A stretch of DNA of 64,000 nucleotides, from NCBI RefSeq assembly GCF_934630535.1, contig NZ_CAKTVU010000004.1, forward strand, positions 135,895 to 199,894, read 5' to 3'. A program made the position numbers and the translations under genes. The notes below the pieces were generated by a model, which searched no databases, was not told where the DNA came from, and saw nothing but the letters and a program-made list of their open reading frames with translations. Positions within the stretch are counted from its first letter, which is position 1. The number at the start of each line of letters is the position of its first letter. This stretch comes from an uncultured Senegalimassilia sp. (GTDB lineage Bacteria; Actinomycetota; Coriobacteriia; Coriobacteriales; Eggerthellaceae). Positions 50,792 through 60,225 of this stretch are shown in pieces.

Positions 50792-50948
50792 AGTTGATTA
50801 CCGCTTTCATCTCATCGAAACGATCAAGTCGAAACCTGACACGCGGTGCGCCCACAAGATCTGTCGACGCGACCGAAGCCTGTTGACAACCAGCTGCATG
50901 CACGTCATGCCATCCAGCTACGCGCCAACACGCGACCTCTCAGGTAAA

Positions 50949-51036
50949 CGGTAGCCCGACGCTCACCTCTGCGAAAGAGGCGTCTGCGAAGCACCGGGCT
51001 ACCGACTAGATGGGCGGCGCACCACACGCCGCCCAT
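50949..51036 (-). other. Two hairpins between fdhC and fdhE
   Basis: ATGGGCGGCG / CGCCGCCCAT (51010-51036) and CGGTAGCCCG / CGGGCTACCG (50949-51004, with an inner CCTCT/AGAGG pair) follow the fdhC stop. The second ends in TTTA on the minus strand. They may slow or partly stop transcription before fdhE, or protect the upstream mRNA. The rest of the 50792-51060 spacer shows nothing recognisable. Confidence 0.5.
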
Positions 51037-51060
51037 CATGGTTTCAGGTGCGGTCAGGAG

Positions 51061-51825
51061 CTACTTGGCATCCTTCTCGACCACGTTCTTGCCGGAGGTG
51101 ATCTCCTTACGAGCCCAGTGGCCCCAGTGATACAGAGCATCGGCCTCGGAAACCAAACCGTTGCCGAACATCAGCTTGTACGTGCCGCGGTAAGGCTGGA
51201 AGATGCCGCCGCCCAGGAAGATATGGGCCAAGCCGAACACGGCGATGAGCAAGAAGCCCAGGTCGTGCAGGAACAGTACCACGCCATAACCCGTGCCCAG
51301 GTCGGCAAAGGTGGAACCGGCCACTAGAATCAGGCCGGTGACGCCCATGAGAGCGCCCGCCAGCCACAGCATGCCATCGGCGAAACGCTGGCCGGACTTC
51401 ACCTCGTCCTGGTCGGGCATGTGGATCCACTTCGCCATGAACAGGTACGGGAAGAACAGCATCATCCACTTCTTGTCGTCGCTGTTCCACTTCGCGAACA
51501 GGTTCTTGAAGATATGCGCTACGCCCTTCGGAGCCATGATCGCGCTGATAAGGGGCACCAGCACGAAGATGAAACCGAGCACGCGATGCGACATGCGGAT
51601 GACGAACACGGTGTCGGCGCCGACCGCTTGCGCAAGCTGCGGGACGAACACGAACAGGCCCGAGATGGCAAGCAGGATGCACACGATGACCGTGATGCCA
51701 TGCGTCAGGCGCGCCTGCTTCGAATGACGGACGATGTACTTCTCCTTGCCGGATGCCGCGCGCTCCTGGAGAAACGCCGCGTCCTTGGCGCGGGCTTCCG
51801 GGGAAACGTTAACGGAGTGGCTCAT
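51061..51825 (-). CDS. fdhC: Formate dehydrogenase cytochrome b (gamma) subunit
   Basis: A 254-residue membrane subunit of the FdnI/FdoI type with four helices. Candidate heme-ligand histidines lie in RHSKQARLTHGITVIV, MSHRVLGFIFV and LHDLGFLLIAVFGLAHIF. It takes electrons from the iron-sulfur subunit and passes them to menaquinone in the membrane. The N-terminus has a 35-residue charged cytoplasmic arm. Its ATG overlaps the fdhB stop by one base (TAATG). Confidence 0.9.
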   Translation of the reverse strand: MSHSVNVSPEARAKDAAFLQERAASGKEKYIVRHSKQARLTHGITVIVCILLAISGLFVFVPQLAQAVGADTVFVIRMSHRVLGFIFVLVPLISAIMAPKGVAHIFKNLFAKWNSDDKKWMMLFFPYLFMAKWIHMPDQDEVKSGQRFADGMLWLAGALMGVTGLILVAGSTFADLGTGYGVVLFLHDLGFLLIAVFGLAHIFLGGGIFQPYRGTYKLMFGNGLVSEADALYHWGHWARKEITSGKNVVEKDAK

Positions 51826-52766
51826 TATTTGTCCCCCTTCTTACCGATCGGAAGGTTCTCGGTGATGTGCTCCATCACCGTCTTATCGTCCTGCGGGTCG
51901 CCGTGCTGCACCACATCGCCGGTGATGACCGAAACCGTGTCCTCGGTCTCGGGGTTGTACGCCAGCTTGTCGCGCTTGTAGCCCACAGCCAGGCCGAACA
52001 TGGCGGCCAGACCGGCCACGGTCAGGCCCGTGATGGCGCCGGTGACCGGCTTGATGATCTGGGTCAGCTGAGCCGTTGCGGGAGCCTGCGGGTCCTGCAC
52101 CTGGTCATGAGCGTCGATACCGTACTTGAGCACCTGGATGACATGCAAGCCGCCCATCTCGTGCTCGCCGTACAGGCAGGCATCGGGATAGCCGTTCTCA
52201 TGCAGCCAGGCGACCTTCTCCTTGCCCTTGGCGATCATCTCGTCGCGATCGCCGAACTGCAGGGCGTTGGGCTGGCATGCGGAAACGCAAGCCGGCGCCA
52301 TGCCATGGGCCACGCGGTCGGCGCAACCCGTGCACTTGTCGATGACGGTCTTGTCAAGAAGCCCGTTGGACTCGTAGCGCGGAACATCGAACGGGCAGGC
52401 GCTGTGGCAGTACTGGCAGCCGACGCATTTGTCCTGGTAAACCTCCACGAAACCGGTCTCCTCGTTGCGCACGAGCGCGCCGCCAGGGCACACCGAAGCG
52501 CAGGGAGCATCGGTGCAATGCTGGCATGCACGACGACCGAATGCCCACTTCACCGGCTTGATCTTGCTATCGCCCTCAAGCTCGTTGAAGGTGATGATCA
52601 GGCGGGTGTCGCCGTTGAGGTCGACCGGGTTCTGATGCGTGCCGGACCACTTTGCCTCGTTCGTGCCCAGGGGGCTCGGCAGGTTGTTCCACGTTTTGCA
52701 GGCAACCTGGCAGCCCTTGCAGGCGGTGCACTTGGAGGAATCGAAATATACAGCCTTTTCAGTCAT
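51825..52766 (-). CDS. fdhB: Formate dehydrogenase iron-sulfur (beta) subunit
   Basis: A 313-residue subunit with four 4Fe-4S sites of the FdnH/HybA type: CTACKGCQVACKTWNN, CQHCTDAPCASVCPGGAL, CVGCQYCHSACPFDVPRY, and CTGCADRV followed by CVSACQPNAL. One C-terminal membrane helix (VTGAITGLTVAGLAAMFGLAVGY, about residues 240-262) anchors it, as in FdnH. It wires the active-site subunit to the cytochrome b subunit. It begins 12 bases after fdhA and overlaps fdhC by one base. Confidence 0.93.
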   Translation of the reverse strand: MTEKAVYFDSSKCTACKGCQVACKTWNNLPSPLGTNEAKWSGTHQNPVDLNGDTRLIITFNELEGDSKIKPVKWAFGRRACQHCTDAPCASVCPGGALVRNEETGFVEVYQDKCVGCQYCHSACPFDVPRYESNGLLDKTVIDKCTGCADRVAHGMAPACVSACQPNALQFGDRDEMIAKGKEKVAWLHENGYPDACLYGEHEMGGLHVIQVLKYGIDAHDQVQDPQAPATAQLTQIIKPVTGAITGLTVAGLAAMFGLAVGYKRDKLAYNPETEDTVSVITGDVVQHGDPQDDKTVMEHITENLPIGKKGDK

Positions 52767-52777
52767 GTCAATCCCCC

Positions 52778-55700
52778 TTATGCCTTCTCGATGTCAACGA
52801 GGAACGCCTTGTATTCGGGCGTGAACGAGTTCGGGTCGCCGACGTTGGGCGTCAGGTCGTTGACCACGTCGCCCGTGCCATACAGATCGGCCCAGCCGAA
52901 GTGGTGAGTCAAACCGACCTGGTGCTGCACCTTGCCGTTGACGTTCATCGGCTGCAGACGCTTGGTGACCAGGGCGGGCACCACGACGGAGCCGCGGTTG
53001 TTGAACACGCGCACCTCATCGCCGTTCTTGATGCCCTTCTCGGCAGCGAACTCCTCGCTCATCTCGACGAACTGAGCCGGCATGGACTCCACGAGCGCCG
53101 GGCACAGACGGGTCTGGCCGCCGGTCTGCCAATGCTCGGTGACGGAGTACGTGGTGGCCACGATCGGGTACTGCTCCTTGGTGCCCTGCTTCGTGGATGC
53201 GTACTGCGTGCCGAACGCGCACGGGTTGTGGAACGCGCCGTTAAGCGGGTTTTCATCGCACGGCGACTCGAAGGGCTCGAAGTGCTCGGGCAGCGGGCCG
53301 TCGACCATGCCGTAGCTCTCCAGGCGGGCGTTCTGCTCCCACAGCATGAAGAAGGTCTTGTTGTTCGGCGGAACCGGCTTGTCGCCCTTGACCGCGACGA
53401 AGTCGGCCTGGTCGACCAGGATCCACTTCTCGCCGTTCCACTCCATGAGCTTCTTGTCCTCGTTCCAAGGCTTGCCCTGCATGTCGCAGCTGTTGCGGTT
53501 GTACAGGATGCGGCGGTTGCTCGGCCAGCTGAACGCCCACTCGGAGTTCAGGCCGATGCCGGACTTGTCCTCGGTGTTGCGGCGGCACAGCGGCTGCTCT
53601 GCCGGGTCGAGCGGAGCATCGTTGTTGTTCCACATACCGGAGTAGATCCACATCGCGCAAGCGGTGGAACCGTCGGCGCCGAGCTCGGCATAGCCGCTGA
53701 GCAGGTCGGTCTTCGGGTTCGCGGAGCTGGTATCGCACTCGGTGCCCGCCACGCGATAGCCGTTGAGGGCCCAGGCCACGGGGCGCGGGTCGATCTTGCC
53801 GTCCACGTAGTAGTCCCACTTGGTCTTGAGGATCGGGTCGGGGTTTGCGCCGCTCTCCTTCTTGTACAGGTCGCAGATGGCGGTCCAAAGCAGGTCGCAC
53901 ATCTCGTAGTCGGGCTTGGCCTGATCCCACGGCTCGACGGCCTGGTAGCGGTACTGCATCCAGCGGCCGGAGTTCAAGATGATGCCCGGCTTCTCGTATA
54001 TCAGCGCGCACGGCAGGTAGTAGACCGTGGTGTCGATCTCAGACGGGTTCATATCCGGGGCGTTCCAGAAGCTGGCAGACTCGGTGATAACCTGGTCGGC
54101 AACGACCAGCCAATCGAGGTTGGCCATGGAGCGGCGCACGTTGCCGGCGTTCGGGGCCGAATGGCAGGGGTTCATGCCCCAGTTGAAGTAGCCCTTGATG
54201 ACGCCCTGCTGCATGAGCTCGAACGTGGAGATATGCGTGTAGTCGACGGCGCCCGTCTCGGACGGGACCTTCGGCCACCAGTCGTAACCGTAGTCGTTGT
54301 CGACGGTGGCGTTCTCGCCGAACCACTCCTTCAGGGAGGAGACGATGAACTTCGGCTTGTTGGTGTAGTAGCCGTCGGAATAGGTCTGAGACTCCAGCCA
54401 CTTGCGCAGGCTTGCACGATCGGTGGTGTTTGCCCACTTCAGATAAGCGGGATGCTCGTTGACCATCATGCCCATGTCCGTAGCGCCTTGGACGTTGGGC
54501 TCGCCGCGCAGCGCGTTCACGCCGCCGCCGGGGATGCCGATGTTGCCGAGCAGCAGCTGCATGACGCACATGGCGCGCGTGTTCTGAGCGCCATAGGTGT
54601 GCTGGGTCTGGCCGAGTGCGTAGAGCACGGTGCCGGCCTTACCGGGCTTGGCGGTAGAGGTATAGGTTTTGTAGACGAGTTCGAGAACATCCTTGTCCAT
54701 GCCGCAGATACCGCAAACGGTGTCGAGCGTGTAACGGGAATAGTGCTTCTTGAACTGCTGATAGACGCACATGGGGTCTTGCAGCGTCATGTCCTTCTTG
54801 GGGTTGGTGAGCGTCGGCGTGGTGAACTCAGGGGTGCCGGGCTTGTTAACCCAGGCGTACGCGCCGTTCTCGCTGGTATCCCAGTCCTGCGTGGACTCGG
54901 TCTCATAGTGCCAGCTGTGGGCGTTATACGTCTTGGTCTTCTCGTTCCAACCGCTGAACAGACCCGTTTCGGGATCGAACTTGTAGTCGGGATCAAGGAT
55001 GTAGGAAGCGTTGGTGTAGTTGAGCAGGTACTCGAAGTTGTACTCGCTCATGTCACCGGTTTCCTGGTACTTGGCCAGGTTCGGCTCGATGAGGTGCTCG
55101 ATGATGTAGTTGTACATGCCGCCGTAGAACGCGATGTCGGTGCCGGAACGGATGGGGCACCAGATATCGGCCTGCTCGGCCGTACGGGTGTAGCGCGGAT
55201 CGACGACGATCCACTTAGCGCCCTGCTCATGGGCCTTCTCAAGCCACAGCGCGCTCACAGGATGGTTCTCAACGGAGTTGGAACCGCAATTCAAGATGAC
55301 GTCGGTGTTTTGGAAGTCGCACCAATGGCTCGTCATGGAGCCACGACCGAATGAAGCTGCCAGACCGGCAACAGTGGGGCCGTGTCAAACACGAGCCTGA
55401 TTGTCGATGGCGATGACGCCCAGGGAGCGCATCATCTTGAGGATCAGGTATTCCTCCTCGGAGTTTTCCTGGGAACCGCCCAGGCTTGCGATGGCCGGGG
55501 TGTAGTTCACCGTCAGGCCGTTTTCGTTCTTCTCGATGAACGAGGCATCGCGCGTGTCCTTGACCTTGCGGGCGATCTCGGCGATGGCGTCATCCCAGGA
55601 GATGTCCTCCCAGTCGCTTGCGCCGGGACGGCGCACCAACGGGCGCGTCGAACGCTTCGGGTTCTTGATGACTTCGCGCGTTTCGGGGTCCACCACGTTG

Positions 55701-55987
55701 CGCAGCTGGAACATGGTGGCGCCCTTCGGGCACAGGCCGCCCTCGTTGATGGGGTGATCCGGGTCGCCTTCCAGGTTGACCAGCTCGCCGTCGCGCACCG
55801 ACAGCAGAGAACCGCAACCGCCTGCGCAATAGCAGCAGATGTTGGTGTACTCTTCGGTGTTCACCAGCTTCCAGTCTTGCTTGGACTCAGACGCGAACGC
55901 CTGGGTCTGCGAGGAAAGCTCGAACGCCATCGTGGTTGCCAGCGCAGCACCGGTTGCTTTGAAAAAGCCCCTGCGTGACAGGTTCAT
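52778..55987 (-). CDS. fdhA: Selenocysteine formate dehydrogenase, alpha subunit (Tat-exported, with in-frame UGA)
   Basis: A 1069-residue molybdopterin (Mo or W) enzyme, read through an in-frame TGA at 55387-55385 as selenocysteine 201. The residues around it, NQARV-U-HGPTVAGLAASFGRG, match FdnG of E. coli. A SECIS-type hairpin follows the codon at once. The N-terminus has a twin-arginine signal (SRRGFFKATG), so the folded enzyme is exported. The first 4Fe-4S site is CCYCAGGCGS then GLCPKGA. With fdhBC it oxidises formate to CO2 on the outer face and reduces menaquinone. ATG at 55987 has AAGGAG about 10 bases upstream. A standard reading breaks this gene into two pieces at the TGA. Confidence 0.95.
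55342..55387 (-). promoter_or_regulatory. Bacterial SECIS element of fdhA
   Basis: Directly after the UGA (55387-55385), CACGGCC (55384-55378) pairs with GGUCGUG (55348-55342). An upper stem GUUGCC/GGCAGC (55372-55367 and 55361-55356) closes a GGUCU loop. The apical GGUCU and upper stem match the E. coli fdhF/fdnG element that recruits SelB. Confidence 0.9.
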
Positions 55988-56659
55988 GCCCCTCACTCCT
56001 TTCCTACTCGTCTTGCACTCGTCTAAGAATCGATGCGAAACCGCCCACCGTGCCCTCTTGCCGATTGGAGGCTGCGGGAAGAAGGCGCCGAAGCGGCGCA
56101 TCGCATATCCGCATCGTGCGCATGCGAATACTCATCCATGCTAATGCATAATTTGATACGAAACTGACACCATTCCGCCAAATGGTTCACAATTACACTC
56201 ATTTGTACGGATAACCCGAAACGGGTTAGCGAAAACTGGACGATATAGCATGTTTGTCTAGGTTGTGTTCAAACTTACTCCATATCCTTGGCTAACACAT
56301 AGAGCGACAATCGGATTATCTCAACGGAAATCGGACAGTTTTGTTGATTTGTTTATCTATTCAGATGATAATTCGAACGGCAAACGGAGCAAATCATCCG
56401 AAAAGCGGTTCATCAATCACGGTATTTTGGACGAATATGCTGCATAGCGACATTTCAGGATTGCATATTCTGAGACATGAATACACTCAGCGCGAATAGA
56501 GGATACCACGGAGAAAAGTGCATACTACCTTAGAAATCACAGCCAGCGAACGATGCACAACGAGCTGCCGCCGAGATGTTCGGCAATCAGCATCGTTCAT
56601 CTGGCCTGAACGGCATAGCTAGAGGAACGAAGGGAACTTCGCGAACGGATACGAGACCG
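55988..56659. other. AT-richer intergenic region upstream of fdhA
   Basis: About 670 bases with no supported gene. Bases 56130-56520 are clearly more AT-rich than the rest of the window. A TAACCC/GGGTTA hairpin with loop GAAAC lies at 56212-56228. On the minus strand a weak pair TTGGCG-17-TATCAA (about 56181-56153) could be the fdhA promoter, giving a leader of roughly 160 bases. A 60-codon open frame at 56265-56447 has no family resemblance. Confidence 0.45.
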
Positions 56660-57757
56660 CTACAGGCTTTCAATGACCTTTGCGGACACGACGTTGCTCG
56701 GAGAGACCAAGATAGCCCCGACGCTATCCACATGAGGCGCATTCACGAAAAACGACCCGTTGGAATTGCCGCCCATGGTCGATACTTCTTCGTCCTGCAA
56801 TGTGATCACGATATCAGCACCCTGCAGGTTGCGGACATAGGTGCGGACCGAGGAGATGCACACGACAAGATCCACCTTGCAATCGCGGAAGTACTTGATG
56901 CGCGCTTCGGCGGCTTTCTCGGAAAGCGGCACATCGACCGAAAACACACCGATGCGTTTCGACCCGCGTTTCAAGATGACGCCCTCGCTATATTGAGACG
57001 GATCCGTTGTATCGAGCACCAGCACCGTGGCGCCCTTCTCCTCATAGCTGGTCTGAACATCCTGAGGCGTTACCGGCTGCGTCTTGGCGACATCGATACC
57101 GCCACGCACAGTGACGGCCTTCAACGCGGTGTCGTTTCCTGAGGAGCGGTCCGTTTCGCCTTCGCCTTCTTCGGAATCATCGGGAACAGGTGCCGCGACG
57201 CTACCGACATCCGACGTCAAACCGGATGCCTCCTCATTGCGCGTTTGCCCCGCGACGCCATCAGAGGATTTCGAAGCCCCCGAAGATGTCTTGGAAGAAT
57301 TGGATTTGGCCGAGTTCGTGCTGGAACCGTTGCCCGACGATACGCCATTCGCGGATGCGCCCGCATCCGCAGACGACGAGGAGCCGCCAAGGTCGGAAGA
57401 TGCGGCAGTCGACGCAGCCGCATCTGAGGAACCGGTTGATGAAGAAGCGCCACCTGACCCCAAAGCGTTATCTCCGCCGGCCTTCTCGGCCGTGTCCGCG
57501 GAATCGTTTTCGACATCGGTCTGCGCATCGGAGCCGTTTTGGGAATCAAGCGTCTTCGCATCCGCCTGCACGGGAAGCGTACCCGCATAGACGATGGACG
57601 TATAACCTTCCATCTGGCCGACCTTCTCATCAATGGAAGATGCAGCGACGTTCCAAGAATGCCCTGCGACCATATACCAGGCAATCCCGAACGTGCTGAG
57701 CACGATCAGGATAAGGAATACGCCAAGCGCTTGTTTTTCACGAGTTCCGTTAGACAT
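56660..57757 (-). CDS. Unrecognised membrane-anchored protein with Ser/Ala-rich stalk
   Basis: A 365-residue protein. A membrane helix covers residues 10-32 (LGVFLILIVLSTFGIAWYMVAG). A low-complexity Ser/Ala/Gly/Asp stalk covers about 80-215. A globular C-terminal domain (about 218-365) faces outward. That domain (EEKGATVLVLDTTD, RIGVFSVDVPLSEKAAEARIKYFRDCKVDLVVCI, LQGADIVITLQDEE) recalls the second half of a metallophosphoesterase or 5'-nucleotidase catalytic domain, but the metal-binding His/Asn motifs are not evident, so the enzyme activity is doubtful. The start is ATG at 57757. TATACT lies 8 bases upstream and there is no ribosome-binding site, so the mRNA may be leaderless. Function unknown. 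Confidence 0.65.
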   Translation of the reverse strand: MSNGTREKQALGVFLILIVLSTFGIAWYMVAGHSWNVAASSIDEKVGQMEGYTSIVYAGTLPVQADAKTLDSQNGSDAQTDVENDSADTAEKAGGDNALGSGGASSSTGSSDAAASTAASSDLGGSSSSADAGASANGVSSGNGSSTNSAKSNSSKTSSGASKSSDGVAGQTRNEEASGLTSDVGSVAAPVPDDSEEGEGETDRSSGNDTALKAVTVRGGIDVAKTQPVTPQDVQTSYEEKGATVLVLDTTDPSQYSEGVILKRGSKRIGVFSVDVPLSEKAAEARIKYFRDCKVDLVVCISSVRTYVRNLQGADIVITLQDEEVSTMGGNSNGSFFVNAPHVDSVGAILVSPSNVVSAKVIESL

Positions 57758-57765
57758 AACCACAA

Positions 57766-57771
57766 GTATAG
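57766..57771 (-). promoter_or_regulatory. -10 element suggesting a leaderless mRNA
   Basis: TATACT on the minus strand ends 8 bases before the ATG at 57757, so transcription would begin at or next to the start codon. The -35 region is weak. Confidence 0.45.
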
Positions 57772-57834
57772 TGAAAGGCCGGTAAACCGCCCGTATGTCG
57801 CAAACACACGCGCATAGTTTACAGAAAAGCCGGC

Positions 57835-58368
57835 CTAGAGCACCTTCTCGAACGCGACGCGATCGGTTGAAGCGCCTTCCGCGTGGCTGATATGCACGAT
57901 GCCGCAACGGGTGAAACCGCAGCGCTCTATGAGCTTGAGCATAGGGATGTTACCGGGATGCGTTTCAATGCGCAGGCTCTCGCATCCGTGCTGACAGGCT
58001 ACGGGTTCCGCAGACTGCAGCAGCTTGCGACCAAGACCCTTCCCAGCGTGGCCCTGCGCAACCGCAACGCGATGCAACACGGCATATCGCGGATCGCGCG
58101 AGTCGGAGTCCGTAAGCCATGCGCCCTCGATAGCATCGTAGACCGGTTCGCCAGTGAAGCCGATGACCGTGGTAGCGACTACGACCCCATCCTCTTCCAG
58201 GACATAGGAGTGACCGGCTTCGATGTCATCGCGCACGATCTGCTGCGTAGGGTACGCCCCTTGCCACTGATCGATGCCGAGACGACCGAGAGCGGCCTTG
58301 CCATCCATGAGCACGGCCCAGATGCCATCGAAGTCGCCATGGTCGGCAATGCGAAACTGCAATGTCAT
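57835..58368 (-). CDS. GNAT-family N-acetyltransferase
   Basis: A 177-residue acetyltransferase. The acetyl-CoA loop lies in VAVAQGHAGKGLGRKLLQSA, and IETHPGNIPMLKLIERCGFTRCG gives the C-terminal motif B. QWQGAYPTQQIVRDDI is a conserved substrate-side segment. The substrate is unknown. ATG at 58368 has GAGGA 6 bases upstream. The C-terminal domain of the next gene upstream is a relative of the same subfamily. Confidence 0.88.
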   Translation of the reverse strand: MTLQFRIADHGDFDGIWAVLMDGKAALGRLGIDQWQGAYPTQQIVRDDIEAGHSYVLEEDGVVVATTVIGFTGEPVYDAIEGAWLTDSDSRDPRYAVLHRVAVAQGHAGKGLGRKLLQSAEPVACQHGCESLRIETHPGNIPMLKLIERCGFTRCGIVHISHAEGASTDRVAFEKVL

Positions 58369-58533
58369 GGATATCCTCACTTCCAGCCGTCCATGCGGCT
58401 CTACCCCTTCTTCGCGAAGCGCAGCGAAGAAACTCCCTCAGCAATGGTAAACGTCCACGAGACGTTGGCAACCCAAAATCTCCAACGGAATCCAAATTGC
58501 AACCAACAGGATCATGGTTGCAAGCTCGATCGC

Positions 58534-58554
58534 GAGCCTGTCCTAAGCAGGCTC
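58534..58554 (-). other. Hairpin at the end of the transporter/acetyltransferase gene
   Basis: GAGCCTG / CAGGCTC with a 7-base loop overlaps the stop codon. There is no U tract. A second, looser hairpin (TTCTTCGC / GCGAAGAA) lies at 58409-58432 just before the GNAT gene. The rest of the 58369-58552 spacer shows nothing. Confidence 0.4.
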
Positions 58555-60106
58555 ATCTCACACGCAGCTCATACGCGGAACGAGGCTTCTGCCAACCGAA
58601 TCCATCGCGAACCTGGATGGTTCCGCAAAATGCAAAGCCCCGCTTCTCAAGCAGCCAGCGCATGGGCTCGTTCTCCGGATAGATATCGGCCCGCAAGCTT
58701 ATGCGACCGCCTTCGCGGGCGATACGGCACGCGGTACCGACGATAAACGACCCCACGCCGCGCCTACGAACGGGCTTATCCACGACCACCCAATGCAATT
58801 CGGCATACTGCTGCGGCGAAGCCCCGATATCGGTAACCCATTCCCCCTTGATGCCGCGCTCATAGTTCTTGTCCGGGTCGAACGATACGCCGAATACGGC
58901 GATGAGCTTGCCTTCCGCATTCTCCACCACGTAGGTGGAGCCGTTGTTGATACTGCGCGTCAGACGACGCGATGACGGGTATTTCTTGAACTTGCCTTCA
59001 TCGATGCCCATTTCAGCATACTGGCGATGGGCGTCGTCCAGGAGCGCCTCCACGCGAGCGATGTCCGCCATGGTCGCGGGCCTGCTACTGTAGTAGCCGA
59101 GCACGGAAGCACGACCGGCGAACACCGGCGGATCCTGCGGAAGCGGCTCCGTTTCAACGCCCGCAAGCTCGAGGGCGGATTCCCCGCCTTCCCGTTTAGG
59201 CTCGAGCTCGGTAACCATGACGATCATGACAAGGATGCAAGCACAGCCCGCGATATCCCAGGCGCTGACCGGGGTATGAAGCCACAGCACGGAAATGACC
59301 ATTGCCGAAACAGGCTCGGCTGCGCACAACAGCCCGGCCTTAACGGGACCGCAGTCGTTGATTCCCTGCAAGTACAGCATATAAGCCGCACAGGTACCCA
59401 CGACGATGACCGCAGCAAGGATGATGAGGAATGCAGGCGTGATTTCGACGGGGACGGCCCAGGGCTGCACCACGGGCGTGAGGACCAATCCGCCGAACAG
59501 CATGGCGAACCCGGTGACCATCAACGATCCCCACTTTGCAAGCACCTTCACCGGCATGAGGGTGTACAGGGCCAATGCGACAGCCGATACCATGCCCCAA
59601 AAGCACCCCTGCTGCGATAACGCCAATCGGGAAAGATCGCCCTGCGTGGCGATGAGGACAAGTCCCACCATGGCGAAAATAAGCCCAAGCACCTCGCGCG
59701 CATTGGGAAGGCGGCGCTTGCGCAGACAGGTCCACAACATGATGAGAACGAGTCCGAGTTGCTCGATGGTGGTACCCACGCCGGCGCTTGTGTGGTGGAT
59801 GACGCTGAAATAGCTGACCTGGCATAACGCGATGCCGAAAATCGAGAACGCGGCGATGCTGATCATGGAGCGCCAATCGCGGAGCAACGCGCCCACAGAG
59901 CGCCAATCCTTCACGAACACGATAGCAAGGAAGAACACGGCGGAAATGAGCATGCGCACGCACGTGATCCAATAGGCAGGCGCGCCGAAATCGCCCATCA
60001 CCAACTGTGCGCAGGTGCCGGAAAAGCCCCAGCAAACAGAACCAGCCAATGCGCAGACAATGCCACGCATCACATGTCCGCCCCGCAAAGCCGTTTCCTG
60101 ATGCAC
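58553..60106 (-). CDS. EamA/DMT-family transporter fused to a GNAT acetyltransferase
   Basis: A 517-residue fusion. Residues 13-305 hold ten membrane helices in two EamA repeats (GIVCALAGSVCWGFSGTCAQL at the start). After a linker of about 45 residues, the last 170 residues are a GNAT domain (WVVVDKPVRRRGVGSFIV acetyl-CoA loop, then YPENEPMRWLLEKRGFAFCG). The GNAT part resembles the separate GNAT gene just downstream, so one may be a duplicate of the other. The fusion suggests that a substrate is acetylated as it is exported or imported (inference). GTG at 60106 has AAGGAG 8 bases upstream; ATG at 60070 is the alternative with a poorer site. Confidence 0.85.
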   Translation of the reverse strand: MHQETALRGGHVMRGIVCALAGSVCWGFSGTCAQLVMGDFGAPAYWITCVRMLISAVFFLAIVFVKDWRSVGALLRDWRSMISIAAFSIFGIALCQVSYFSVIHHTSAGVGTTIEQLGLVLIMLWTCLRKRRLPNAREVLGLIFAMVGLVLIATQGDLSRLALSQQGCFWGMVSAVALALYTLMPVKVLAKWGSLMVTGFAMLFGGLVLTPVVQPWAVPVEITPAFLIILAAVIVVGTCAAYMLYLQGINDCGPVKAGLLCAAEPVSAMVISVLWLHTPVSAWDIAGCACILVMIVMVTELEPKREGGESALELAGVETEPLPQDPPVFAGRASVLGYYSSRPATMADIARVEALLDDAHRQYAEMGIDEGKFKKYPSSRRLTRSINNGSTYVVENAEGKLIAVFGVSFDPDKNYERGIKGEWVTDIGASPQQYAELHWVVVDKPVRRRGVGSFIVGTACRIAREGGRISLRADIYPENEPMRWLLEKRGFAFCGTIQVRDGFGWQKPRSAYELRVR

Positions 60107-60121
60107 CGCTACCGCTCCTTC

Positions 60122-60158
60122 CCGAATAAGAAACCCGCCTCTTACGCGGAGACGGGTT
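60122..60158 (-). terminator. Second hairpin downstream of uvrA
   Basis: AACCCG(C)CTC / GAG(A)CGGGTT with a 7-base loop, followed on the minus strand by TCTTATTC. It may back up the terminator at 60175. Confidence 0.6.
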
Positions 60159-60174
60159 ATCACTTGTAAAGCGT

Positions 60175-60204
60175 CAAAGACGCCCGCCGAAACCGGCGGG
60201 CGTC
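60175..60204 (-). terminator. Intrinsic terminator of uvrA
   Basis: An 11-base perfect stem (GACGCCCGCCG / CGGCGGGCGTC) with a 4-base loop, then TTTGACGC on the minus strand. It lies 22 bases after the uvrA stop. The T tract is short but the stem is strong. Confidence 0.72.
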
Positions 60205-60225
60205 GCAATCTATGGAAACGTTATT

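Noticed and set aside
55337..55384. Apparent frameshift or split of fdhA into two genes
   Set aside because: The two pieces share one frame, and the TGA falls exactly at the conserved selenocysteine followed by a SECIS hairpin.
56265..56447. Sixty-codon open frame in the AT-rich region before fdhA
   Set aside because: No ribosome-binding site, no resemblance to any family, and codon use typical of random AT-rich DNA.
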